NCBI RefSeq assembly: GCF_037975245.1
Contig: NC_092562.1
Location: 5,381,501-5,445,500, forward strand
Length of the DNA: 64,000 bases
Direction of reading: 5' to 3'
Origin: Apostichopus japonicus
Lineage: Eukaryota; Echinodermata; Holothuroidea; Aspidochirotida; Stichopodidae
Numbering within the stretch: the first letter of the stretch is position 1; each line of letters begins with the position of its first letter. Shown piece after piece: positions 47,958-60,655 of the stretch. The position numbers and the translations under genes were made by a program. Under the pieces are notes generated by a model that saw only the letters and a program-made list of their open reading frames with translations, was not told the origin of the DNA and did not search any database.

Positions 47958-48178
47958 GGGACACATAGGGACACCTATGGACACCTATGGACACATATGG
48001 ACACATAGGGACACATAGACGTATGGGGGGAGCACATAGCCCTCATATGCCCATAGGGGACATAAAGGGGCCCATAGGGACCTAAAGGGGCTCATATGGA
48101 CCTACAGGGACACATAGTGATACATAGGGACCTAAAGGGACACATAGGGATATATTAGAACACATAATGGGACATACT
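47958..48178. repeat. ~10-bp minisatellite (GGGACACATA)n
   Basis: Imperfect repeats of GGGACACATA with variants ACACCTATGG, GGGACCTAAA and GGGGCCCATA. Copies degrade towards the right. Confidence 0.85.
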
Positions 48179-51100
48179 GTACAGAACACGTAGCGTCATG
48201 CCTGAACATTTCCTTCTCTCTTTTGAACATTATTGGCAAAAATTAACTTTAGGAGAACCTGTCAGTTGGCAGTGAACACATACATGCTGTTATCATACTT
48301 AGAGTTAGTCCCTATAGTTACAATAGTACTCTTTTGCCTTCCTAAAGTTGTACACGCACTCAGTCATTCTGCATGGGAATCTTGTATAGATATACCCACA
48401 GTATACAAGATTAAAGTAATCTTAGTCGAAGCAACTTACAGCCTCTATATGTTACCCGTACTCTTTGAAATGAATTTCTATACTCGCTTAGCAAGTCTGG
48501 CGGTAGGTGTTAATAAATGGGGAAAAAAAATACAGAAAACTTGCATCGAATAATTCATAAAGTATACCTCAGCACCGATGAATACAATAGTATCCCTTTT
48601 GATTAATTTTTTTGCAAGCTTTTCAGTCCCGGAATTTTATTCACCAAAAAACGTATGAAAAGCAACTTGATCCTTTACGGTTGGAACCAGCAAAAAAACG
48701 TTTTTAATTTTCAGATTGAGAGAAATTGGATATTTTAAATATTGATATCCTACTGGTCAGATTCATAATTACTTTGTTTATTTTTGCATCTAATAGTAGT
48801 TTTGTGTTTTAATTTTTTGGAATAATGATTAAAAATAAGTCCAATTTCATAGAAACTCATATCAGACACATTTATTCCCAAGTTGAAAAAAAACCCTTTC
48901 AAAATAAAAAAAAAATAAAAAAATCAGTGATGAAGTAATTTTGAACGTCGTCATATTTTCAAAGCAAACGGCAGATTTCGAGTTATTTCAATTGATTAAT
49001 TTTTATCTGGTTGTCTTAGGAAATGTTTAAAATGAAGAAATATTAAGTACTTCATGAATACAATCAAACTGATTACGAAACAAAGATAAAAATTATTGGA
49101 ATTGTTTGGTTCCTTCTCAATGACACAGTCGTAAATATTTATACAACTGTAATCAAGTGAACTCTTTTCTGTCTCCCAAACGCAATTAATTAATTCTCTG
49201 AAGGTTATAAAACGTAACGAATCACCCAAAGACATCCATAAAACGAGTGAAACTGATAAGTCGATGTTAGATGAAAATGTCACGTGGGACTTGTGTTTTT
49301 TTTTCATTACAGGTATGTCATATGATAACAATTACCCCAAAGTTCTTCTTTGAAAAATGCCGGGGGAAAGGGAATTTTTTTTTTAACACCTTGATTTTCA
49401 CATTTTGATTTCGCAAATTCTGCTTATTCTCGAGGAAGGCGTTTTTTTTTTTTTATGGTTTTGGACGATCATATAACCAAAGCTCCATTGTTAAATGTCG
49501 ATAGAAAAACTATGAATTTTGACAAGTTATATTGAGTTTTTTTGTCTTTTTTTTTTGGTCCCAAAGTTGTAATTTGCTATATCGATTATTACTAGTATAT
49601 ACCTAAACAAGAGCTTGTGTACAATTACACTTTCTAAGCGCGCGTATACCAGTACGAATGCGGACTCACGTCGGGTCTATAAAATACAACTGTAATGATC
49701 ACGTGATCACAGTCTGACAGTTACGTTGTACGATATTTGAGGGTTTCATGGACTTATGGAGAGTACCGGCTTTGAATGTTATCATCCTTCACATTGCCAG
49801 AGATACAAGCGAATTCTACAATATCTGTGCAAACATTTCACTGAGTTTTAGCCTAAAGTTCTAATAATCACAATGTAGGCTTTTTTATATCCGTTATTTC
49901 CCTTTGCGCATGTGCAGATGTTGAAGAATTACAAGATAAAGCGTAACAGTAACCATTAGAGGACTGAACATATTCAACATTCCCTATTCGTACGACCCAA
50001 TGGATGATTTATTATACTCCAATAATATAAATATACAACAAAAACTTAATCAAAACCCGCTGCGTTTCCAACATATTCATGTCCTTGAAATTATTTATAT
50101 CAGGTTTGATGGTCTTCTAAGTTAGTCTTTCTGTGTTAAATAATCTGAACAATATTGTATAGCCTAGATCTAAATAAACACATACTCCGGATTTATTTGA
50201 CAAGTAATTATGAGAAAATCACCAGAAGGTCTCATGTTCCACACGGATCGATTTTTGTGTTTCATGTTTTTTCAATTTTTGTATTTTCCTTTTCTGTATC
50301 TCTTTTCTTCTTTTAACAAGCATACTGGCTGTTGCAAAAAAAAAAAAAAAAAAAAACTCCCATTAGAATTGAAGAGTTCACTCACCGACAATGTGTCTCT
50401 AACGAAATGAGAAACCACAAAGTGACGCGCCATCATTGCCTATTTTAAATATAGAATATCATAAACAGTTGTATCCTATTTTCCGAGATAAGCCTTGGAC
50501 GTTTGGATGATGTTGCGCGTATTGTTACGAAGTTTTATTTAACTTGATATATGGAAGATGGGATGGCGTTTTGTTTTTTATAGATGCACACAGAGGATCG
50601 ACTTAAAAACAGTATTAATATAATAATTATTAAAGAAACAAAGTGTAACAGGTAGTAATAGTTTAGTAGATAACATAACATAACATGCCATAACCTATAA
50701 CATAACAGGGAATCCGATTTTTCTATTTTTAAATCAAACCTTGAAATTTGTTTTGACTGTTCGTATTTTTTCGAATCTTTTTGTATATATGGGAGAAAAT
50801 GTTATGTCATGTTACGGTACTTATTAATGAGTCGCAGAATTGAGATAAAAAATAACCATAGATTTAAAAAGGGAATTATCTTATAGTTTAAAAAAAACCA
50901 GTTCAATCGGTAATCGTTGGGTCTTGGCCCAAACTGTATAGTTTTTATGGTGTTACACGTTACCTTGGAGAATAAACATATCAATAAACATATAACTTGA
51001 ACTGCTAAATTGAGTGGAGCAGGCGATTTGATCAACTCTACTTGCTTGCATAAAACATTCCTCACTCTTGCAGTTTAATTTTCATCTCAACTGTGGATAT

Positions 51101-52904
51101 GGAACGCCGTTCATATGTTTATGTCGTACGCCCGTCCAATGTGGCTTCCACGCGAAACCGCTTTATATACACTAAGTATATATGCAGCCCGATAGAATAC
51201 CATGCACAAGTCCTAATGCACTAATGTACTATGCACGTTTGTTCAGGCACATGACAGGTGACATCATGTAACTATTCGCCGTATCATTTGGTGAGGGCTT
51301 ATGTAACAAATAAACCCACCCTTTTTTGCCCCTTATAAACGCCGCCTTCGCATTTGATTTAAATTCAGCAGTCACCCACCCTTTCTTAAAACTGCCTCTA
51401 TCAACGTCAGTTCTTTTTTTTCCTTTTCTTTTTTATACAATGACAAACATTTGTATGTAATTTAAAACTCATTATAAACGTTTTACCTGGAAAAAAGACT
51501 ACACCTAAAAACCCGAAAATGACTGGGAAAAAAAAGCTCAATTTTAAGATGAATATGTACAATTTAGGTTCACAATGTAACATTTGTAGTCTACATGATA
51601 ACTTTGAATTCTCCGTGACATGATCTTTCTTGACACCCTTTAATCCGCCAAAGCTGAGAGAGGTTACTTGGGATTAATTTCAAGACACCCGATATTCTCC
51701 TTTCAGGCCAGGTGCCTCAACTGAAATGCCGATAGTTATATATCTATTATATATATATATATATATATACCATATAAATTTATATATATATATACCATAT
51801 AAATTTATGCTATACATCACCAGATATTTGTCTTTATGGCTTGGGATGCTTTTAAACAGATTGAAATCTAAGTAACATCTATAGGAAAAACGTGTCATCT
51901 TGTCATAAATATCGCCATCTGTAGAAAGATTTACGATGTATATTTATCAAATTCATATGCATGTACATACAGCTCAATTTTCTTTTGCTTATTATGTGTG
52001 CAAACCAACTATCGTTTTACTAAGTGTTCAACGAGATTTTTCGATTACCATATTAGATGTTAATGTATAGTGTCCATTTGAAATGATGCAAAAGGCGTTA
52101 AAATTGATAACTGCAGGGTGATATAATCAAAATTACGTAAATTGAAAAAAAAAACAAAAAAAAACGTACAACTGTTTCTGGCAATTGAGTGGTAACTGAA
52201 TTTGAGAATTGGGGATGAGTTTGGAACCAGACTGTCGCTATTTTTATGTTTTATTTTTTATTTTTGGGGTTCTAATTATCAAATATTCTCACATAAAACG
52301 AATTTGAACTATTAAAGCAAAAAACGTGATTTTAATAACCTGTTTAACTGTTTGAGTTTATATGTTTAATTTAATAGTTATTGCAGTTAAATAAAAATTT
52401 GCTTTAAGGATTTTCCCCGATTATATAAGTAGGCTTTTATACAAAAGTCTGACATTTTTCGCTATTTTTGTCTAAATTCACTCTCAATTCAGCTGAACCT
52501 GAGAAATCCCACGGATAACAAAAATTTTCATGAATGCCCTAAAAGCATTTACATTTAAATTTCAAATTATATACTTATTGGCTGTACTAAAACAACATAA
52601 TTATACTAAAGTACGATTTGTAGCCAACTATATATGATTAAACTAAAATCTAAACACTCGCTTTATACACAACAGTGTGACTTATATTGATGTAAAATTT
52701 GTTATCTCTCTCGAGGGCTTCTTACGTCGATAATTTTGTTTTTTACTTCAATTATTCTTCTTTGCGTTATGTTATAGACATATTGGAGCTGACTTATGAT
52801 GAAGCGTTATCGCAATAAATAATTCATTACGTCTATTGGCTATAGTGACAATAGGAAAATATGTCGAAACAAAGTTTTTCTGTTCAGCCTAGGATGGTAA
52901 GGGC
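48179..52904. other. Long AT-rich stretch, no gene called
   Basis: The longest ORFs (48233-48553 plus, 106 codons; 48996-49331 minus, 111 codons) lack splice context, coding-like composition and a recognisable family. Local features are poly(A)/poly(T) runs (50336-50356, 49441), a duplicated ACCATATAAATTTA next to TA repeats at 51745-51808, and one more TGCGCATGTGCAG word near 49907. I saw no RNA genes or transposon ends. Confidence 0.45.
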
Positions 52905-52912
52905 AAGGTGGG

Positions 52913-53285
52913 CAGTGGCGGAGCGTCCATACAGTCAGGGGCGGATGCCCCCCCCCCCCTGACGGGCTCAAATGGACTGCTGGCGCCCTTTTCAGCTATT
53001 CACCATTTTTTACTTATTCGCGATGATTTACTTTTTTATTGTGCTCTCATCTACCTATTGACATTTGTCACATTTTGTTGGCGACGACACCTATTTATTT
53101 TTCGTTTATCTGCAAATTAGCAAGGCCCGGAGAGGCTCATTTCCGGCGATATGGGGAGTATCTTTACTCAAAAAAATTCTGTACGCTCTGCGCCAACCTG
53201 TGGTGGCGCTCCGCTTAGATAAAGTCGAAAGCGCCAATATAGACCATTACGCCCCCTCTGACCAATACCCCTAGCTCCACCACTG
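52913..53285. mobile_element. hAT-type MITE, 373 bp, with perfect 8-bp target duplication
   Basis: The ends are CAGTGGCGGAGC and GCTCCACCACTG, inverted repeats with one mismatch. The 8 bases AAGGTGGG stand on both sides (52905-52912 and 53286-53293), the duplication length produced by hAT transposases. The interior has no transposase ORF. It has a C tract followed by GACGGGCTC near the left end and GGTGGCGCTCCGCTTAGATA near the right, the latter shared with the remnant at 45788-46747. The target duplication is intact. Confidence 0.93.
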
Positions 53286-53335
53286 AAGGTGGGTGGGGGA
53301 GGGGGAGGGGAGGTGGAGGGGGAGGAGTGTGAGGG
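53286..53335 (+). other. G-rich polypurine tract
   Basis: Runs of G separated by single A or T (GGTGGGGGAGGGGGAGGGGA) satisfy the quadruplex pattern. It starts inside the target duplication of the MITE, so the insertion was into or beside a G-rich site. Confidence 0.7.
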
Positions 53336-54354
53336 TTAAGACGGTGAGAAGAGACATTTGGTGGTGACATCAGTCACAAGGTATACCTTATCTTTATTCT
53401 TTAACCCTAATTTACCAGCTTATTGAGTCAGGGATGTTTTTTTATATTTTTCTTGATGTTGTACTACTGTGTCTGTCGGTAACCCATAGTTGTAATATGA
53501 CAATTGTTGCCCTGTATATGACACTCGTGGATTTACGGAATTTAGATCTCGAATCCTCTACTATTTAGTTCTATGATTAAACGTTTGCTACTTTGGTTCC
53601 TTAGATACATTCCTAAATCTGAAACAGCTCTCCTTCCAATCAGAATCGGTATATACACTTTAGAACTATTCATGAAATAACAATTTGACCATTATCCGAC
53701 CAATGATCCAACGAACGATATAATTATACCTATAATTAATTATAACGCATGAGTGGATAACTCGATTTTCTATGAAGAGTAAAAGAATCATTGGAGCAAT
53801 ACAGTTGGCAGAAGAGAGAAGACTGCAGGAGAATTGAGATGTAATTACGGTATTAAATCAGTAGTAACAACTTCATTTGACTCAATTGACGCGAATAAAC
53901 AGCTTTGTGATAACAGAATTACCGACAGTATAGTAACAGATGATAGCACTTACCCACAATACTCAGTCACCCTGTAATGGACCAGGAACCATTATTTAAG
54001 ATCAAAATTGGGCAACGCAAGTAAACTTTTTTACCCTTCTCACTAGATGGTGAGGTTTTGTAACTATAAGCTATTCACACAATTCCTTGAAAGTGACTGA
54101 GACGGCCCACTCATTCAGTTCGAGATTAGGATTGCCTTTCAAACTTTCTTTCGGCAAAATTGTCGAAAAAATCTCTTCTTCGAAACGTACATTATAACGA
54201 ATTGGGTGCACTGCCTCCCCCCCCCCCCCAAGTAACTGGCTTGCCTCTTTTCTTGACCGTTGCGGGTACTTAGGTTGGACCGACAAACGTTATTGTCAAA
54301 CAAAATACACTCATATACTCATGACTGGCCGCACAAAGATGGTGATGATCAGGC
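53336..54354. other. Spacer, no gene seen
   Basis: A C run at about 54218-54228 is the only local feature. Confidence 0.45.
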
Positions 54355-54376
54355 ATCACCACCACGACCACCATCG

Positions 54377-54408
<32 letters not shown>

Positions 54409-54430
54409 ATCGTCGTCATCATCATCATGG
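54355..54430. repeat. CGT/CAT trinucleotide repeat
   Basis: CACCACCACGACCACC grades into CGTCGT runs and then CATCATCATCATGG. Poly-Ser, Arg and His ORFs across it follow from the period of three. Confidence 0.95.
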
Positions 54431-55908
54431 TTCTTTAACTTATATACTTTACTTTTTCTGTCGTCTTGTGAAACACCATAATCTTAGAATATTCTTCCTT
54501 TTTTTGGTACAGTTAAAATCGGTCGTGAAGCAATCACATACCCGCAAGAACCGTTTCACTCAGAGGAATTTATTTTCATTTCACATAATATTACGACTGA
54601 TGTCTTTTTCTCTTTTTTCATAATATCTACCCTAACTCAGAGATTATAGTTAAAAGTATATACCGTTTGTTTGACTAAAGAACATCAAGCACGCATTTAG
54701 AGGGGAAGCTATGGGCAACGAGAGAATTTGTGTCGAAATTAATTACCGACTGAAAAAACACTACGTAATGTTCCATTCTTCATAATGGTGTATATGCTTC
54801 GAGGTAGACTTACAACGCGGACATTGTATAAATTGTCTTCAAGTTATCCAGCTTGTTAAAGCTTTTGTTTATGAAGCATCAATCCGTAGTTTTCTTATTA
54901 ATAACATATCAAAATAGATTTCATGGAGCTTAGTGGACCGCTGTATCTGAGAGGATTTATGAATCCAGTGCTGGATAACATCATGTTCCACAAGTATGGA
55001 ATGATGTGTTACACGGTGCAATTTAAAGCGACAGTCTATTTCCAGGAGAGATCATTTGAACGTAGCAACAAGAGGCTTTTATACTACAAATTTCATCTCA
55101 AAATCGTATTTCTAATTTCTAGATAATTTTTACTCTAATGATTCAAGAATGAGGGTCGACTCTTTATGAGTGTCCAACCTAACCATTCATTAATAGAGGA
55201 ATAATTTCCCCTCTTAAGCCATTCATCAATAGAGAATTAATTTTCTCTCTTACCCCATTCGTCAATAGAGGATTAATTTTCACTCTTACCGTAGCTAGAA
55301 GATAACTTTTGCCATTGTCTTGTAGCTAGGTTTGTTTGATGGACACCTCTCTCAGGAGGCGGGAGGATTCACTTAGTTCTTAATCTTAGACACTCATAAA
55401 AAGAATGTTTTGAATCTTTGGAATTCAGATTATATGCATCCTTTAAAGATATATAGTTCCTTCGTATCTCCAGGTATAATGACGATCATGGTGGGTGGTA
55501 TGTGATGTCAAAAGCATCAATATTATTCATGACCCAGGTTTTGACTTTCTTTTGGTACATTTGACAAGTTTGCTTTTGTTTTAAGTGGTTTTCAATGGAC
55601 CGAGCTTCAATCAAGTATTATTATTATTATTATTTGTTAAATTGTTCACTTCATTTTTGGAATGAATGAATGATATCTACATTTAATTAAGTTGATGACG
55701 TCATTTTCTTTCGGTTGCCAGAAACATTAATAAATTTTGCAAGCAATTACAATAACATAGCTACTATAGGATATGATTCTAGCACAATGAGTCCCTTTTT
55801 TGAAAAATAAGAAATTTTTCCATGATTTGTTTCTACCCTGCAGGGTTACACAAATTTAACTTCATTGTGTCTTCCGAATATTGATTCATGTGATGCAGGC
55901 GATGTTAC
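54431..55908. other. AT-rich stretch, no gene called
   Basis: A loose ~50-bp repetition is visible at 55190-55290 (CCATTCATTAATAGAGGA, CCATTCATCAATAGAGAA, CCATTCGTCAATAGAGGA), about three copies. No coding signal. Confidence 0.5.
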
Positions 55909-55916
55909 CATTGAAA

Positions 55917-56289
55917 CAAGGGCGTAGGAACCGGGGGGGCTGGGGGGGGGGGGCGCCAGCCCCCCAGTGAAAAATGTGGAGGGGCGGAAGTATCATTCCG
56001 CCCCCCCCCCGCTCCGCAAGTCAGAAAACCCCTTTTTCATTTCCAAATGAGAAAAAAAAATCTCATTTGGAGCACCAAATTGCATCTAAGGCCAGGTGAA
56101 AATACAAAATTAAGTTTACAAAATGGAGTGGGTGTTGAAGTGTGCTATATTGCACCGAATTGCATCTGAGGCCACCTGGAAATGCAAAAAATTCTAAAGG
56201 GGGAGGGGACACCCCTCCCCTTAGACCCCTCCCCCAGGCCGGCCATCAGTCTTCGGCCCCCCACTCAAAAGTACCGTCCTACGCCACTG
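55917..56289. mobile_element. hAT-type MITE, 373 bp, with perfect 8-bp target duplication
   Basis: The left end is CAAGGGCGTAGGAACCGG; the right end CCGTCCTACGCCACTG reads CAGTGGCGTAGGACGG on the other strand. CATTGAAA flanks both sides (55909-55916 and 56290-56297). G/C-rich subterminal tracts and an internal near-repeat (ACCAAATTGCATCTAAGGCC, ACCGAATTGCATCTGAGGCC) lie within. The left terminus has an A where CAG is expected, probably a mutation. No ORF for a transposase. Confidence 0.92.
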
Positions 56290-56297
56290 CATTGAAA

Positions 56298-56745
56298 CGC
56301 AGCCGTGCAACATTTTTATAACTTAATGCAACTGGTTTATGAAAAGATCCTATTTCCCTGGTCATAACATCAACCATAGATAGTATCCACTTAACTGTAA
56401 ACCTCCCTTCTCCTGTTCCTTCCGTGCAAGAGTTGTCTTGGCGGGTATATGTTCTTGTTAATATAAATATGCCATTTATGCCAGTCATTGTCCTATAACT
56501 ATTAATGTAAATCTGTTTTCCGTTAGCCATCAGCTACAAGGGAGCGAGACGTAAATCTGTTGTCACTTTGCGATATTTCTTATTTGAATTGTCAAGAACA
56601 TTATGAGCAATTGAGCTCATCACATGAAAGTTGAGAGAAGAATCAATTGCAAACATTAAGCTGAACAAAGTGCATTTATTGTGGTTTTCTTGAGTCCTGT
56701 CTTAATGACTGAGACAGTTATATACACAATTGCAATCACAATGTA

Positions 56746-56747
<2 letters not shown>
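56298..56747. other. Spacer, no gene seen
   Basis: An 83-codon minus-strand ORF covers part of it without support. Confidence 0.4.
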
Positions 56748-56811
<64 letters not shown>

Positions 56812-56824
56812 TCTATATATATAA
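56748..56824. repeat. (TA)n microsatellite
   Basis: TA repeats with single interruptions (ATGTATAT, ATCTATAT). Confidence 0.95.
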
Positions 56825-59068
56825 ATGTATCGGGGATCGAATGTTCTCAAATCTTACTTTCATTTGAGAGATTGCAGCGTGACATACATAAGGGTATCAA
56901 CGATTAAACAAATTGGAGAAGCACTCTTATATATATTCTTGTGTCTCGAAGATTTATGATATATGTCTGTCTGAGTGTCGAAAGATATAAAGATGATGAC
57001 ACAACTGAACAGAAATAACAAGGAGACGTGTAATTTAGTTTGACTCAAAGGAGCTCAACGCGTGTATCTCCTGTCACATAACAGTGCACTGTGCAATTCG
57101 TCCACTGTGGTATCTCCCTCAGTTTGCATTGTAGAGTATTATTATTAAAAAAAAAAAACTTATGACAGAATAAAACAATCATAAATGGTACTGTTACCGA
57201 AATGTGTATTGTGACTGTTTGCTTGTCGAGATTGCTACTTTATTCAATCACAACAAACGGCTTGAAGTTCTAGTTGTTGATGCTGTAAGTATAATGGCTA
57301 TGTCAATGGACACTCATTACAACATAACAGTAACATTACAACATAACAGTAACAGTATACAACATAAGTTCAACAGCTTGGAACTTTCTCCCTCTATAAC
57401 ATATGTAATCTTTGGTCTGGCCGCTTCAATAAGAAAGATTTACCATTTATTAGAAAATGTTTGGTGTCAAGTATGCACAAATTGTAAAAAAAACATATTA
57501 TAATATGCTGATTTCGCTTTCTACAAAGAGGGGCAAAAAATAAATAAATAAATAAAACTCTGGAATAATATGTTAAACTAATTTTGAACACTTGAGTGGA
57601 TCAAACAAGGAATTCCTTACCTTCTAACACAGGAGCAGATTATTTTCTCTTCTCTTGCTCGAGGTGAGTAAAAATGTTGACTTCCTCCAGGATGAAAGTA
57701 AAGAGTTCTTCTGTAATGCTTTGGCTACGTCCTAATGTAATCGTCTTTTAACAAACTAACGGCAAGTTTCAAAGGTTTCTGCTTTCGTACGTGTCATCAG
57801 ATTCCTGAATGATCTCCAGTTAACAGTCCAAGGCCAAACAATAGACGGCACAGTCGTCCAGCAAATCCGTGGGATTTATAAAATCAGTAGAGAAATAAAG
57901 CGTCACATGCTCTATGAATATTCATGTAATCTCGACAATTCCTCTAACGTAGGCAGAGACGTCGCATATCATGAAGTCATATAGCCAAAAAATAAAAGAT
58001 GATTTATTAAGCGATTATCGCTTTCATTCCAACATTCCTGGTCCTTTTGGCATCAGTTTTATATTCCCGCCTCATCGAGAAGTAAGCCGTGATGAGTAGT
58101 AAGGCAATCTGTTTGGCTGTGAACTACCATCAATCAACTGAACTAATCTTCTATACATTCAATGAACCATCAGCACGAGAAAGTAGTTTAGCAGTGTGAT
58201 CGCCGTCTGTGAACCAAACGGACGACAGTATTAAAAAAAAAAAAAAAAATCACTAATATTAACTGAGAAGCTGCAGGGACGGTCTCGATAATATGTTAGT
58301 CTCTATAGGTATAACCAGGGGTTTCGTACAGCGTAACTTGAAGTGTACGGTGTCTTTGTTTCTATGGGATTTAAATGAGTAGCCTTTAAAAACTTTTAAA
58401 TTTGTTGACTGTCTGATTTTGTGCGTTTCTTGTTTCTGTGCTTGGTCGAGTAAGTTTTTACCATTTCACAGATTGTTAAAATAAAATCAAGGAAAATAAA
58501 TCATGAGATGAAAACAAAACTCAGCTGCAAATTTCATAACAAAACGTTAATCATGCATAGAGAGTAATTTGTTATTTTTTCTGGATCTAGAAAATTTGGT
58601 CTTTTCAATTATTTAAAAAAAAATATAATTAGTAATTAAGAACATACCAAATCAGAAAACACACTGGAAGGCTTCACAATGTTAGATATTGTGTTCATTT
58701 CTGAAAACACTCATTGATTACCTTAATTTATGATGGTTTCTATGGATTATGAATATCCAATATCGCTAAAAGGGAACCAAATGTTAACGCATAAACTTGG
58801 CTTAAAATTGGATTGAAAATATAAGTAAAGCATTGATTTTATGTCAATCAATCGATTATAAATATGGACAATAAGATTGTATGTTATATGCACGATAGGA
58901 TGTCAAAAGTTTACTGTACTGTAAATTTCTCCCCACTGTGTAACCGGTAAAACGAAGACAGACCAACGACCTGACCAGCAGAATGAAGATGCGTAGATTA
59001 TAATGCGATTATGACGTCACGATGAAACGTTAATGACAACTCTATCTATAGCTATGCTTACAATGGCG
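56825..59068. other. AT-rich stretch, no gene called
   Basis: A short AACATAACAGTAACATTAC repetition lies at 57320-57365. Palindromes ATGAATATTCAT (57915) and GCGATTATCGC (58012) are the kind bound by homeodomain-like factors but may be chance. No exon signals stood out. Confidence 0.4.
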
Positions 59069-59411
59069 ACGCTGAGAATAGCGACGCTATGACAATGCCG
59101 ACGCTGACAATGACGACGCTGAGAATAGTGACGCTGACAATGCCGACTCTGACAATGGCGACGCTGACAATAACGACGCTGACAATGGCGACGCTAACAA
59201 TGTCGATTATGACAATATCGACTCTGACAATGGCGACGCTAACAATGCCGACGCTGACAATGGTGGCGCCAACAATGTCGATTAGGACAATATCGATGCT
59301 GAGAATAGCGACGCTGAGAATAGCGACGCTGACAATGCCGACGCTGCCAATGACGACGCTGACAATATCGACGCTGATAATATCGACGCTGACAATATCG
59401 ACGCTGACAAC
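59069..59411. repeat. 15-bp minisatellite (GCGACGCTGACAATG)n
   Basis: About 23 copies of the 15-base unit with variants GAGAATA, TCGATTATG and GCCAACAATG. Because 15 is divisible by 3 the array stays open in frame: plus-strand units of five residues such as TMPTL for 115 codons, minus-strand units such as QRRYC for 63. No Kozak context, splice site or neighbour suggests a gene. The CG content is unusually high for this region. Confidence 0.92.
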
Positions 59412-60344
59412 TGTAAATTACTGGAGACAATTGTAAATAATTACGTACGACCCCAAAACGTAACCTATCACTTTAATATATTAAGACAAACTTCGGAAAA
59501 TTCTCTAGCAGACTAATTTCAATTTTTGGACAAATGCGAAACCCAAGAGCAGTGGACTGTCACAGTCACGTGCGCTTAATTTTGACGTCAAGCTGCTGAG
59601 GAAGGATATTAATACTCGATGTAATAAAGTTTGAGTGTGGTGCTCAACAGCTTAGCCATTGCAAAGGTCTGATTTCAAAGAGAGAGTAGACTCGTTCAAG
59701 TAATCTACCTTTAGGAACCGAATTTGGATGGGTTTATGATTAACGGTTTAGTTCTACCAGTTCAAGTAGTTTTCATTAAACCGTCGTCCTTCAGAATTAT
59801 TGCCCTTTTTTGTGAAATAAATTGCAGCTTTCTTTCAAAGGAAATAAATGTAAGTGCGACGAAAGAAGTCGGTATCTCTCTATATTATACAGATGAGAAG
59901 CAGTTAACGAATATTTGTTGAATCTGTTTCTTATCAAAGTAAAAGTAATCGAAAGAAGTCGGGAGAGTAAAGTCGTAGGAAAACCAAATAAAGAAAGGTC
60001 AGGTAAGGCCTCACGGTGGTTACTTAAAATGCGTGCTTGATTTGCGTGCCGACCTACCCTTTTTCTCATCCATGACAAATATATGATAAGTGTTAGTTAG
60101 TTCGTCTGTTAGCCTACATCTGTATGTGTATCTCATAATTTCCATGGGCTGTAACGTTACGCCCGCAGCTTTTCCTCATACTTATACATCTATACGGTAT
60201 TAGGCTACTTTATACACTTATATTCAATGTGAAAGTGTAAAATTGTTGTCTACCTGTGGGAATGTTTATTAAAACTGCGTTAGCCAAAGATATAACAGAC
60301 ATGAAACCACTCGCATCAATATGTGATAGAATAGAGATACCTGT
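59412..60344. other. Spacer, no gene seen
   Basis: ORFs at 59724-59921 (plus) and 59797-60078 (minus) overlap and lack supporting signals. Confidence 0.4.
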
Positions 60345-60655
60345 CCTCCGTCCTCACCCTACCCGCAACCCATTCCCATACCCCTCCTTTATCCTCTTAC
60401 CGTCCCCCTCCCCCCACCCCATACCCCTCTTCTCTCCTCTACCGCTCGCCCTCCGTCTAGCCCCGCCGCCCCAACCCATGCCCATGCCCCTCCTCTCTCT
60501 TCCCGTCTCCCTCCGTCCAGCCCCCCACCCCAACCCATACCCCTCCTCTCTCCTCTAACACTCGCCCTCAGTCCAGCCCCTCCGCCCCAACCCATGCCCA
60601 TACCCCTCCTCTCTCTTCCCGTCTCCCTCCGGAGTCCAGCCCCCTCCGCCCACGC
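60345..60655. repeat. C-rich polypyrimidine minisatellite, ~60-bp unit
   Basis: The segment GTCCAGCCCC, CCCCAACCCATGCCCAT, CCCCTCCTCTCTCTTCCC, TCTCCCTCC recurs about four times, alternating with a form ending CTCTAACACTCGCCC. The strand asymmetry (C/T on plus) is strong and could form triplex or i-motif DNA. Proline-rich and glycine-rich ORFs here are artefacts of composition. Confidence 0.85.

Noticed and set aside
48233-49331. ORFs of 106 (plus) and 111 (minus) codons
   Set aside because: AT-driven composition, no splice sites in frame, no recognised motif, and no neighbouring exon.
59089-59436. A 115-codon ORF with Thr-Met-Leu repeats
   Set aside because: It follows from the 15-bp minisatellite period; there is no start context or conserved flanking coding sequence.
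60256-60601. Proline-rich and glycine-rich ORFs
   Set aside because: They are compositional artefacts of the C-rich polypyrimidine repeat.
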